Of a stretch of 64,000 nt of DNA, positions 54,437 through 64,000 are shown piece after piece; position 1 is the first letter of the stretch, and every line of letters starts with the position of its first letter. Below the pieces are notes generated by a model. That model was not told where the DNA came from, did not search any database, and saw nothing but the letters and a program-made list of their open reading frames with translations. The stretch is from Calliopum simillimum (taxonomy: Eukaryota > Arthropoda > Insecta > Diptera > Lauxaniidae): NCBI GenBank assembly GCA_951812925.1, contig OX638368.1, forward strand, positions 79,528,909-79,592,908. Direction: 5' to 3'. The position numbers and the translations under genes are program-made.

Positions 54437-55180
54437 CATATGTGCGGGCGCATTTGTACTTTAGTTTTAAGTTTGTAAATAAAATTTGTTGAGGTTTTTC
54501 GTATTGATTTATCCTCCGCCTCTAATACCTATTATTAAATTTTATTATTTATATCCTAATCAATGCTAGACAAATTTTAGTGCTGAGGAGTACCACTGAA
54601 CTACCAAAATATATATTATAATAAACATAGCATTGTATATACTTATTATTGTAAAAATTGGTTAAATAAAATTGAATTGAATTGAAAATGCATTGATCCG
54701 ATTCTGAATCCAAATCTATCCGAGAAATCCGGTACACAATTCTGGATCAGATAGTTCTGGATTCAAGTAGTTAAATAGATTGCGTCTTTTTTCATCCATT
54801 TCAATCCTTCCTAATTAATAATCCATATTCCCTGGATTTAAATGGATTTATCCGATTTTTAATCCAAATCTATTTTAATTCAGACGCGGCACAAGGGAAC
54901 ACTATGTATTTTTAATTATAAAACGTAATATGGCGATTGAAAGTTGTAAGTTTTTCCTTCAAACCTTAATTTTTATTAAGTCATATCTCATTTTTCCTCT
55001 AAAATATCGTAAACTGAAATATTGAATGCCAAGGTTTCGATTTTAAAAAGCATTTTGTCATTTTACTCAGGAGATTTTGGACTATTAATTTCAGCAAAAA
55101 AAAAGGTATTCTACTTATGTCGTCCCATTAAAATAGCTTGTTGGAGCACCGTGACTAATGTATCATATTGCCAGAAAATA
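54437..55180. other. AT-rich sequence, no gene recognised
   Basis: Contains repeated words such as AATCCAAATCTAT and GGATTTATCCGAT (54,700-54,880) in a degenerate array. Nothing codes. Confidence 0.5.
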
Positions 55181-55182
55181 TA

Positions 55183-56821
55183 CAGTGGCTCACAGCTTAT
55201 TTCGTGCAGTAATTTTTTTTTAACTTTAAAACACTGTATCTTTAAAACTAATACAAATATTATCAAATTTTAGATGCAAGCTTAGACGGGAATGTCTATT
55301 GTTAATAATAAGTAAAAGAAAATCCACAAAATTTGATTCCGAGACGCTCAACGCGGAAAAAACCGAATACGCAGGAGAAATTGAAGTCACAGCTTATTTC
55401 GTGCAGTTGCTTATTTTCCCTTTGGAGCCAGCGTTTCACGTTATTTACTGAGAATTTCTTTTTCTTTGTTCTCTGTGTGGTATTCTCAATCAGATGCAGC
55501 CAATTTTTAGTTTGATCGTGTACATGTGAGGGTAAAAAAGTGCATTTTGCAGAAATGGGCAGCAATGAAAATCGGTGATAACTCATTTCAAGAACGGCCA
55601 ATCAATGCGCTAAGCTTCTTAATATGTTAGTTTGAGTCCCACCTACAATGCAAAGCACAATTGAAAGCTTCGTTCATGCAAATCGGGTCCAAAAGTAGGG
55701 TAAAAGTGCGTCAAACAAATATTTTAATTCCGCTGACGATTCATTTATGGTCCACAAAATCAATACTAACCCACATTATTGGCTCCAAAAACCGTCTGGG
55801 ATATACATGAAGAACTAAGTAACTCGTACAGAGAGATAATTGGCGGCTGCGTGTCCCGAGACTACAGCTTCAAAGCCCAAGTAGTCCTTCATAAGCAAAA
55901 AAAATTTAAAAAAGTCTACTTGGTTTTGCGATTCGGCTCAATATTACGTTTCCGCCATAAGTATGTCATGTCATCAGGTTCAAATATGTTAAATTTAGAC
56001 TCGTCCATGATTATGACGTTGCTTTAAAAGTCCTTATCTTTGTGGGCGTGCTAATACTGATCTCGATATCAAAAATAATGTACGCTTTTCCGGCTTTTTT
56101 TGTTTATGACGGGCTACTTAGGCTTTAAAATTGCGGTCTCGTGACATGCAGCCGCCAGTTTTCGCACAGTTCGAGTTAGTTAGTTCTTGATGTATATAAC
56201 AGACGGTTTTTGGAGCCAATAATGTGGGTTAGTATTGATTTTGTGGACCATAAATGAATCGTCAGCGGGATGAAAATAGTTGTTTGACGCACTTTTACCG
56301 TACTTTTGGACCCGATTTGCATGAACAAAGCTTTCAATTGTGCTTTGCATTATAGGTGGGACTCAAACTAACATATTAAGAAGCTAAGCGCATAGATTTG
56401 CCGTTCTTAAAATGAGTTATCACCGATTTTCGTTGCTGAACGACCCATTTCTGCAAAATGCACTTTTTTACCCTCACATGTACACGATCAAACTAAAAAT
56501 TGGCTGCATCTGGTTGAGAATACCACACAGAGAACAAAGAAAAAGAAATTCTCAGTAAATAACGTGAAACGCTGGCTCCAAAGGGAAAATAAGCAACTGC
56601 ACGAAATAAGCTGTGACTTCAATTTCTCCTGCGCATTCGGTTTTTTCCGTCTTGAGCGTCTCGGAATCAAATTTTGTGGATTTTGTTTTACTTATTATTA
56701 ACAATAGACATTCCCGTCTAAGCCTGCACTTATAATTTGATAATATTTGTATTAGTTTTAAAGATACAGTGTTTTAAAGTTAAAAAAAAAATTACTGCAC
56801 GAAATAAGCAGTGAGCCACTG
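55183..56821 (-). mobile_element. Tc1-like element with 700-bp inverted arms
   Basis: The ends CAGTGGCTCACAGCTTAT... and complement are flanked by TA (55,181-55,182; 56,822-56,823), with CAGTG as the Tc1 hallmark. The arms match for about 710 bp (55,183-55,895 and 56,095-56,821). A second copy of the terminal word CACAGCTTATTTCGTGCAGT lies 205 bp inside each end, a double-site arm layout known from some Tc1-like elements. The unpaired centre holds transposase remnants. Confidence 0.82.
55930..56065 (-). pseudogene. Tc1-like transposase fragment
   Basis: The minus strand reads NVIIMDESKFNIFEPDDMT and then YLWRKRNIEPN, the second catalytic block of Tc1 transposases (DESKFN). Upstream KDF and stop replaces the usual tryptophan before it. 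The fragment spans only about 45 residues and occupies the centre between the inverted arms. Confidence 0.75.
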
Positions 56822-57364
56822 TATTATTTTTACTTAATAAAAAATTGTTTATTTTTTTCTATCGATGTTATGTGAATTATACCACTTTTTCAAATATTAC
56901 AATGAAAAATGGTAAAAGTGAAAAAATTGCAAACTTTGACATGAAATAAAAAATATCAATTAGGGTATTCACATATTCCTTTTAAAGTGAATAGGTGGTA
57001 ACTTTAAAAAAATATTATAAGCTATGTTTTAGACGACTTTTTTCAGTGCTTAACTAAGCACTTTCTGAGAAACGTATGGGTAGGCAACAACTTAAGTGCT
57101 TAATTTAACACAGATTAATTTGCTTGTTTAGTTATTAATCACAAAGTAGATTGTTGATGTTGCCGTACTGCACTGAATATTAACTGTGTTTAATAGGATT
57201 TTAACACATTTGCACCTCATTTTTATCGATTTTCTTGGTAAGCGATAAAGTAAAACAAAATAAGAAGAAGGAGATAGCACACAAATTCGTTTCAGAAGAA
57301 CAGTGATAACTACGTGTTAACACGCTGCCGCCTAAAACACAGCTATTAGTGAGCACCCTTTAGC

Positions 57365-57815
57365 ATTTTAATATTGCCGCCTGGTTTTGGTTAAACCATA
57401 ATTTAAAAAAATAGAAACTTATTTTTAGTCTTAAAATGCTTAGACAAATTTTTTAAAAATTCAACATATATTTTTAGGGTTGCCGCATGGTTATTTTCTG
57501 AAATTTTGTTAAAATCATACTTTTTGTGACTAAATTAAATTTTTTGGTTTCAGAAACGCTCAGATGAACTTTTATAAAATTGTACAAACATTTTCAGGGT
57601 TGCCATCTAGTTTTTTTAGTAAATATTAATATTTTAGTCTTAAAACGCTTAGATAAAGTTTTTAAAAATCCAAGAAACCTTTTTAAAGTTTTTATCTGGA
57701 TTTCAATGACATTTAAACAACCTTTTTGAAAAATAAGATCTGAAAATTTTTGTATAATTTTAAAAAGTTTATCTGAGCATTTCTGAAACCAAAATATTGA
57801 ATTTAGTCAGGGAAA
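57365..57815. repeat. Degenerate tandem repeat, 105-120-bp unit
   Basis: The phrase GGGTTGCCGCATGG, with variants at about 57,372, 57,478 and 57,598, precedes a TTAGTCTTAAAATGCTTAGA-type stretch in each unit. A piece near 57,720-57,810 is an inverted unit. Confidence 0.7.
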
Positions 57816-58300
57816 ACAACATGCTCTACAAATAATTTTAATTTTTTGTATAAAAAAATAGTTATTTAGAAGTTATTTAAAAAAAAGTGATTTATTGCCG
57901 TTTATCGGCGCTTAACCAGTTTTTATAGAATAACTCCTAAAAGGTAAATTTTTTTAAAAATAATATCAAAATTTTTTTAAAAATAAAATGAAAATTTTTT
58001 GTAGAGAATTGATTCTCCATAAAAAAGTTCCTTTGAGTTTTTATTGTGCTACCACTGTTCATGAGTTATCGCAATTCAAAAATAACCACAATTGTATATA
58101 CGCGTCAAAAGAAAAACACGGATATTATTCGGATTCGAAAATCGATTTTTTCCCGTTTTTGAACTACGCGGTCGGAAAAACCATTTTCAACCAGAGACAA
58201 CCATTCCATCGCACTTTTTATTGTTTTCTTCAGATTTGGCAGTTAAGTAAATCTCCTCTGCATTACCCTGTCCTCACTTGCTTTTAATGCATCGGTAATG
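57816..58300. other. AT-rich sequence, no gene recognised
   Basis: A plus-strand frame at 57,988-58,287 has no recognisable features. Confidence 0.4.
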
Positions 58301-58374
58301 TACCGATTTTAATGAAACTTTGCAAAATGATAAACATCAGCAGAGACTAAAGAATGAAATTGACTTTGACCCTT

Positions 58375-59930
58375 TATGAAGATGGGTGGCACCGCCCTAA
58401 ACTTTAAATTTAATTTGGTCATATCACGTGAACCATATAAGATATTTTGATGAAATTTGGTACACAGCTACTGACTATCAACGCTTTACAATAAGCAATA
58501 AAAATTGGGCTAAATCGGAATAGTTTCACGCCTACTTTTCACCCATTAAAAATTTTGATTCAATATTTCTTGAAAACGGCTTCTGATGAAAATTGAGAAG
58601 ATGTTACCCTTGAAAACATAAACATGATGAGGTGTTTGAAAGCACTAGTACTTTTCTTAAAAACCTTATTTAAAGTATTTAGACATCTTGTTTTTTCTTA
58701 CCTAAAAGTTTACGTTTTATATTGAATAAAAATTTTCAATGGTTAAAAAGTAGGCGTGGCACTTTCCCGATTTTATCTAACTAGAGTTCGCCTTGTGGCC
58801 GAAATTCGACCATTTCGATTTGACGATAAAGCAAAATATTTTTATAACCCTCCTTGGTCGATAAAACTCAAAAAGCTTTTAATATTCTTCCTGACGGTTT
58901 TGGTTATCTGCATTCATAAAAATCGGTGTAGCAGCTTAGTTGCAATAGCATGTTTGGCATTTAGAAGCGTAATACTCCTACTAAAGAGCAAAAAGTTTAT
59001 GATATCTTAGCCGTGAAAGCGTTTCTCCATTTTGGATCGTGGTACTGCCCACTGACAAGCATAATGATCATGTTATCATTCCTTAGCGTTAATTCTATCT
59101 CTATATCAAATTTCGTAAAAATCGATGCGGTTGTTTAGCCATGAGAGTGGCACCGCCCACTGAAAAACATAATGATCATGTTATCGTTTTTTAATGCCTA
59201 CCCTTTCTCCATACCAGATTTTGTAAAAATCGCTGCAGTAGCTTAGCCGTGAGAGCGTTTTTTTCCATTTAGGGGCGTGGTACCGCCCACTGAAAAACAT
59301 AATAACGTTATCGTTCCGTAGTGCTTACCTATCTCCATACTAAATTTCGTAAAAATCGATGAAGTGGCTTAGCCGTGAGTGCGTTTTTTCTATTTAGGGG
59401 TGTAGGACCGCCCACTGAAAAATATAATGATCATTTTATCGTTTCTTAGTTCCTACCCTATCGTCATACCAAATTTCGTAAAAATCAATGCAGTGGTGTA
59501 GCCGTGAGAGAGTTTCTTCTATTTAGGGGCGTGGCGCCGCCCACTTTAAAAAAAATATAGTCCTATGCACTGTTTCTCCCCACAACCTTTCCAACCAAAA
59601 AAAAAATCAAGCAAATCGGTTGAGATTAAGGTACAGAAACAGGGACTGAATCGATTTTGTTCGCCTATTTAGAAATAAATTTGTGCTCATTATAAGGCAT
59701 TTATAGTCAGGAGTTCTGTACCAAATTTCATCAAAATATCTTATATGGTTCACGAGATATGATCAACTTAAATTTAAAGTCTGAGGCCATGCCTCTTCAT
59801 AAATATCTACAAAGTCAAAGTCTTATTCTTTAGTCTATGTGCATCATTTTGCAAAGTTTCATTGAAATCAGTACAGTCGTTCTTGAGAAAAACATGGCAA
59901 CAGTTTTAAATGCAAAATTTTTGGTCGCAA
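58375..59930. repeat. GTGGCACCGCCCAC-type repeat with internal tandem units
   Basis: Units with GTAAAAATCGATG...TTAGCCGTGAGAG and GGGGCGTGGTACCGCCCACTG recur at 59,115, 59,223, 59,349 and 59,478 (spacings 108, 126, 129), with an earlier diverged unit near 58,915. The two edges (about 58,375-58,590 and 59,720-59,930) carry inverted related phrases such as GGTTCACGAGATATGATC. Related to the blocks at 27, 45 and 52 kb. Confidence 0.75.
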
Positions 59931-60053
59931 AAGTAGAGAAGATATCTCAGAAACCAAACGAGAGGCAGCAATTCTGATGTCAGATTCGGATTAAACATCG
60001 CCAAATACATTCAAAATGATTGCGTTCATTTTTGTTTGTTGTATTTTTTTCTA

Positions 60054-60383
60054 AAAGCCGCTTCAAACTATCTGAGAAGTCATACAGAAACTCTTATGAG
60101 TTGTCAAATATGGCAACTCTGATAGTGTGAATGTAAATTTATTACACAAATGATTTATCAGAAGAAAACTCATATGAGTTATTTTGGCATTAGATTTGAA
60201 TCTATTTGAAAAGAGAAGTCATATGAGTTTTCAAATTTTTTAATGTTATTTGAAAAATATAAAATTAAAACAATTTGAACAAAATAAATTAAAAACAATA
60301 AAAATTTGACAGTCAGAGAAAAAATCAAATAGAAAAACATAAGAAAACGCATATGACTTCTCAGATAGTCTGAAGTGCCTTTA
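60054..60383. mobile_element. MITE of about 330 bp (ACTATCTGAGAAGTCATA ends)
   Basis: AAAGCCGCTTCAAACTATCTG and, inverted, CAGATAGTCTGAAGTGCCTTT bound it; about 35 bp of each end match. The internal words CTTATGAGTT and CATATGAGTT recur. No target duplication was determined. Confidence 0.65.
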
Positions 60384-60405
60384 ATTTTTATTTATGAAAA
60401 CATAA

Positions 60406-62219
60406 TAGCCCAGGAAAATAAGACATTTTCTGCGAAAAAATTCCCAGTGGAAATTTTTCACCGGAATTGTCTTTATTTATGCATGATACACAAACTGTGA
60501 AAAGTCCATTGCAAAGTCGTGTGCGCATAAAAGTTATTAAGGCTCAAAGGTCGCTAAAATCAGTTTTTTGCAAATATCTTGCTAATGCTTACTTTTACAG
60601 AAAAATGTTGGTCTCCAATTTTGTAGCACAGGAAATTTCCTATAAAAATACGTTAAAAGTATTTGCGTACGACTTCTACTTTAGGAGATCACCCAATTTA
60701 AAAAGTTGTTAACTGTTATGATATGAAATACTACCTATGAGTTCATATTAAAATATCTTACTTTTTAAATTGCAATAACTCTTCAATGAGAAGTTGTACA
60801 AACAAAATTAAAATGCCGTTTGAAAGATAATTTAATTTTCTATATACCGTCTAAATTTTTTTTTTCAAACGGCTCATGACCTTAAAAATATTCTTGAATA
60901 ACCGTTAAGGCTTCGAAATTACTGGTTTTTTAAGGATATCTGCGAATTGGTAAGTACTACGATAAAAAGTAATGGGACCAAATTTGTAGAGAATTACAAG
61001 ATCTACAAAAAATAAGCGATATGTGTACACATAGAAGTAACCGTTTAGAAGATATTCCAAAAAAACCCTTAAAATGCTAAAAAACCAGTTTCTATTGAAT
61101 ATCTTCTGCACGGTTACTTCTATGTGTACACATTAGGGGTCTGCACAAGACATCTTGAAATAAAGTGTACTTTTTTTTACACCCACATTTTACACTGAAC
61201 TGATGCATTTGATCCAAAAAATTCAAGATTCAAATCATCGTGTTCACTGATTTCATTTTGACACTATTTACATTGTCTTGTTTTATCAGAGTGAAAAATA
61301 AGCTTGGTTCTAAAAAATACATCAGTGAAATCTATTTTATAAAAACAAATACTTCAGGTCACTGTAAAACGTGCGAGTAGAGAAACCACAATAAAATTTA
61401 TGATATGGTAACACTTGCAGAATTGTAGTAGCTTTCATACATTTTTGCGACAGAGAGAGAGAGAGAGTAAACAAAAAAGAGGCACAAGAAGGGAGCGATA
61501 AACTACTCTCATCACACCATTAGCATTTAGTAGTGTACACTACTACTACAGTATGCAACTAAAATAACTGAAACAAATCAAACAAGACAAATTAGTACAG
61601 TATTTGTTTATTTTCTTTCAAATTATAGTTCTGTCAAGACATTTACACACGACACTGAACTAGAGCATTTGATAAATAAAAAACGGGTACAAAATATAAC
61701 GTATCTTGAAACGAAATGACGTCTTGTGCAGACCCCTAGTACACATAGAAAAAAAAAATTTTGTACGGTATTTAGAAAATTAAATTATCTTTCAAACGGC
61801 ATTTTAATTTTTTTTGTACAACTTCTCATTGAAGAGTTATTGCAATTTAAAAAGTAAGATATTTTAATATGAACTCATAGGTAGTATTTCATATCATAAC
61901 TGTTAACAACTTTTTAAATTGGGTGATCTCCTAAACTAGAAATCGTACGCAAATACTTTTAACGTATTTTTGTAGGAAATTTCCTGTGCTACAAAATTAG
62001 AGACCACATTTTTCTGTAAAAGTTAGCATTAGCGAGATATTTGCAAAAAACTGATTTTAGCGACCTTTGAGCCCGAATAACTTTTTATGCGCACACGACT
62101 TTGCAATGGACTTTTCACAGTTTGTGTATCATGCATAAATAAAGACAATTCCGGTAAAAAATTTCCACTGGGAATTTTTTCGCACAGAATCTCTTTTTTC
62201 GTCTTATTTTCCTGGGCTA
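60406..62219. mobile_element. Harbinger-type long-TIR element, TSD TAA
   Basis: The ends TAGCCCAGGAAAATAAGAC and GTCTTATTTTCCTGGGCTA are inverted and flanked by TAA (60,403-60,405; 62,220-62,222). The arms match for about 465 bp (60,406-60,872 and 61,752-62,219). A shorter inner hairpin (about 61,010-61,060 against 61,085-61,135) lies between. A 601-bp TA-flanked MITE is nested inside. There is no transposase. Confidence 0.82.
61136..61736. mobile_element. TA-flanked MITE nested in the 60.4-kb element
   Basis: GGGGTCTGCACAAGAC and GTCTTGTGCAGACCCC are inverted, flanked by TA (61,134-61,135; 61,737-61,738). It lies at the repeated word TGTGTACACAT of the host palindrome. It contains a GA microsatellite (61,450-61,470). 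Confidence 0.8.
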
Positions 62220-62238
62220 TAAGTTTAAGAAATAGTGT

Positions 62239-62560
62239 TTAAAAAATTATATGGTTCTGACCAAGTTCCAAAACTTTTCTGATTTTAAATAAAAAAAAAA
62301 TCATCAAAATCGAAGCTGTTATTGAGGACTTCCAACTAAAAGGTTTTATTGACTCCACTATAAATGTTTTTGTCGTTCTCTCTTCAAAACATTTCAGTTT
62401 TTCATTGAGATCTGCATCAGAGTACATAGGTAATCCAAATGATGAATTATTGACCTTTGCATTGTTAGATCCAGTCAGAGTTGCAGGAATGGCTTGTTGC
62501 TTGACAATGTTCGATGCACTTCTGAGAGTTTTATAATTTTGTTATTGTTGATTCGACATT
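62239..62560 (-). pseudogene. Unrecognised coding-like fragment
   Basis: The minus strand gives LRSASNIVKQQAIPATLTGS, then NNSSFGLPMYSDADLNEKL and KCFEERTTKTFIVESIKPF across 62,525-62,275. The composition looks more coding-like than the surroundings. I recognise no family. A stop near 62,535 and a low-complexity end suggest a remnant of an element. Confidence 0.3.
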
Positions 62561-62579
62561 ATTAAATTTTTTTTTTATT

Positions 62580-63420
62580 TTTATTAGAAATCTCACAGTT
62601 AAAGTCGATAAATTCAATGAAAATTGCGTTTAAAAATCAAAAATTCTTCCAGAAATCGGTAGCTATAATAGTTGCTGCTGTTTTGTCACTTATTTCAAGA
62701 TAATTGGAAAAATTTTTGTATGATCATTGTTGACGTATGGACGGAAAATTTATCTATTTGGAGATCAGTCGCTGTGTCTATGGAGTATAAAAGATGCACG
62801 TCTGTTCCTAAATCTAATGCTCAAAAATCACTTGGTTGATTTTTGCACATTTGGAAATATGGAGGAAAAGGAAAAATAAACCAAGGCTTAGAATTTTGTT
62901 CTTAGAAAAATTACAACTTTATTGGTTAGGTTCTTACCAGTAGCAGTGTTAAATCGCAAGTAAGATAAAAACTTAATGCTAAACACCAAGTAACTTATAA
63001 AAAGAGTACTAAATTTCAAAATTGAATAAAGATAACTAAATGAACGATGGCGGGAAGCGCCATCTAGTTCTGATTTACGTATTTTGAGAAAAAATATGAA
63101 AAGTATTAATTGGTTAGAAAATTTGGCGTAGACATGGCGCCCGCCTTGCAGTATATCTGCAATAGAATACCTACATAATTCATTTGCTTAGAGATATACA
63201 TAATTCATAGATTGTCACTTAACTATAATATGTTATTATGTTATTAGGAATTCATCAAAAAACTTAAGTAGAAATATTATCTATTAAAATACATATACTT
63301 TTGAAGATAAAACTTCAGTCTGTAAATATTTCATATATAAAATTCAGCGTTGCATTATTATAGTTAATTCAGGGAGAGAGTGCATTAAGGTGATTTCAAT
63401 ACCAAAAAAAAGAACAGATT
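62580..63420. other. No gene; possible flank of the BEL/Pao element
   Basis: Contains AGCGCCATCTAG and ATGGCGCCCGCC words around 63,055-63,150. An LTR could lie here, but no second copy is available for comparison. Confidence 0.4.
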
Positions 63421-63421
63421 T

Positions 63422-64000
63422 TTAGACGGAAACGGACCCAGACAAGACCCAACCGAATATGGTATGTTGGGCAACTGGTGACCCGCCACTGCCAGGAATG
63501 ATTCCTGGCCTAAGTATTTTCGCATAAACACCAGCGCCAAGTACCACGGAAATTGCCGCAGGTTTGTGGAACTGCGGATCGGCTAGTATTAAGTTCTGAT
63601 AGTTTTGCCTGGTTTCCTCATTTAAAGCCTTTTTAGGAGTCAGCATATGCAGTTTTTGGTCAACTCGTAGAGTGGTTTCAATTTGAATTTTCGAGTCTGA
63701 CCTAGATCTTATAACCAGTGAACAGATTAAATCTTTTCCGAGAGAACTGGTGGCCAATTTCAAGTCTTTAACCAAAGACCCTGAAATGAGACTTACTGCA
63801 GTGCAAGGATCTAAAATAGCTCTAGCGAAGTGCATTTTTCCACGTACATCAAGCTTTATTAAAGCTGTGGGTAGCAATGTGATAGCGTAATGCGCCAGTA
63901 GTGTTGAATACGATGGAGCTATGGACGCTGAAGTGAGATTTGACCTAGATGTAGGCTTTGATGAGGAAATTGACGTTGAAGGCAGCTTGGATTTCGATGC
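63422..64000 (-). CDS. pol: BEL/Pao retrotransposon Pol: aspartic protease region, partial
   Basis: The open frame enters at the right window edge with a serine-rich linker (SKLPSTSISSSKPTSRSN) and continues LLPTALIKLDVRGKMHFARA. ILDPCTAVSLIS stands where the catalytic Asp box of the peptidase A17/DUF1758 family lies, with DPC in place of the more common DSG. VVLGAGVYAKIL and VAQHTIFGWVLSG (63,435-63,475) are the later blocks of the same domain. The frame stops at 63,422, just after this domain, where RT should begin, so the copy is truncated or broken there. Protease would mature the particle proteins. Confidence 0.82.
   Translation of the reverse strand, partial: ASKSKLPSTSISSSKPTSRSNLTSASIAPSYSTLLAHYAITLLPTALIKLDVRGKMHFARAILDPCTAVSLISGSLVKDLKLATSSLGKDLICSLVIRSRSDSKIQIETTLRVDQKLHMLTPKKALNEETRQNYQNLILADPQFHKPAAISVVLGAGVYAKILRPGIIPGSGGSPVAQHTIFGWVLSGSVSV

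Noticed and set aside
55779..56027. Plus-strand 82-codon frame in the Tc1-like element
   Set aside because: It is antisense to the transposase block DESKFN and lies in the inverted arm.

Overview
The window looks like intronic or pericentric DNA of a higher dipteran fly. It is AT-rich and almost entirely made of nested, decayed transposable elements. The retroelement families are typical of insects (gypsy/17.6-type, BEL/Pao, CR1/Jockey-like and I/LOA-like non-LTR elements), and so are the DNA transposons (piggyBac, mariner, Tc1, hAT, Harbinger-type). The only host gene I can recognise is two adjacent minus-strand exons of Snap25 (17,890-18,018 and 18,072-18,189). They are separated by a 53-bp intron and encode the palmitoylated cysteine cluster and the linker of SNAP-25. 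No other Snap25 exon was found, so both flanks of these exons appear to be very long introns full of repeats. Snap25 in Drosophila melanogaster is known to be a large heterochromatic gene. The species cannot be named from this sequence.

Layout. 1-3,053 (minus): 5' part of a gypsy/17.6-type LTR retrotransposon with tRNA-Ser primer site, gag, a candidate -1 slippery site, protease and reverse transcriptase (RT). 3,217-3,858: ORF1-like fragment. 3,858-9,850: large fold-back structure with 108-bp tandem repeats and a nested Harbinger-type element (4,981-7,245). 9,860-17,700: tandem repeats and terminal-inverted-repeat (TIR) elements, including a 1.8-kb fold-back whose arms carry tRNA-like sequences. 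17,890-18,189: Snap25 exons. 18,270-25,637: hAT remains and a 6.3-kb hAT-type element with 8-bp flanking repeats, holding a TA-flanked element and a complete piggyBac (22,697-24,933). 26,050-28,200: fold-back with 30-bp repeat arrays. 29,330-30,700: non-LTR RT/RNase H remnant.

31,042-37,847: LTR retrotransposon (tRNA-Leu primer site, TATTG target duplication). Its 5' LTR was hit by a piggyBac-type element, which was itself hit by a TA-flanked element. A 1,932-bp piece covering its 3' end and downstream sequence is tandemly duplicated (37,161-41,024). 42,150-42,620: mariner remnant. 43,812-50,150: a CR1/Jockey-like ORF2, split by a fold-back (44,773-46,750) and by a second Harbinger-type copy (47,695-48,520). 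51,092-62,219: several long palindromes, a Tc1-like element and tandem repeats. 63,422-64,000 (minus): BEL/Pao protease region running off the window.

The genes do not form an operon or pathway. The biological theme is nested transposition in a host gene. Many insertions can be read at base resolution because a palindrome arm, a reading frame or a target duplication preserves the empty site. If Snap25 is transcribed through this window, its pre-mRNA would contain several hairpins of 300-700 bp.
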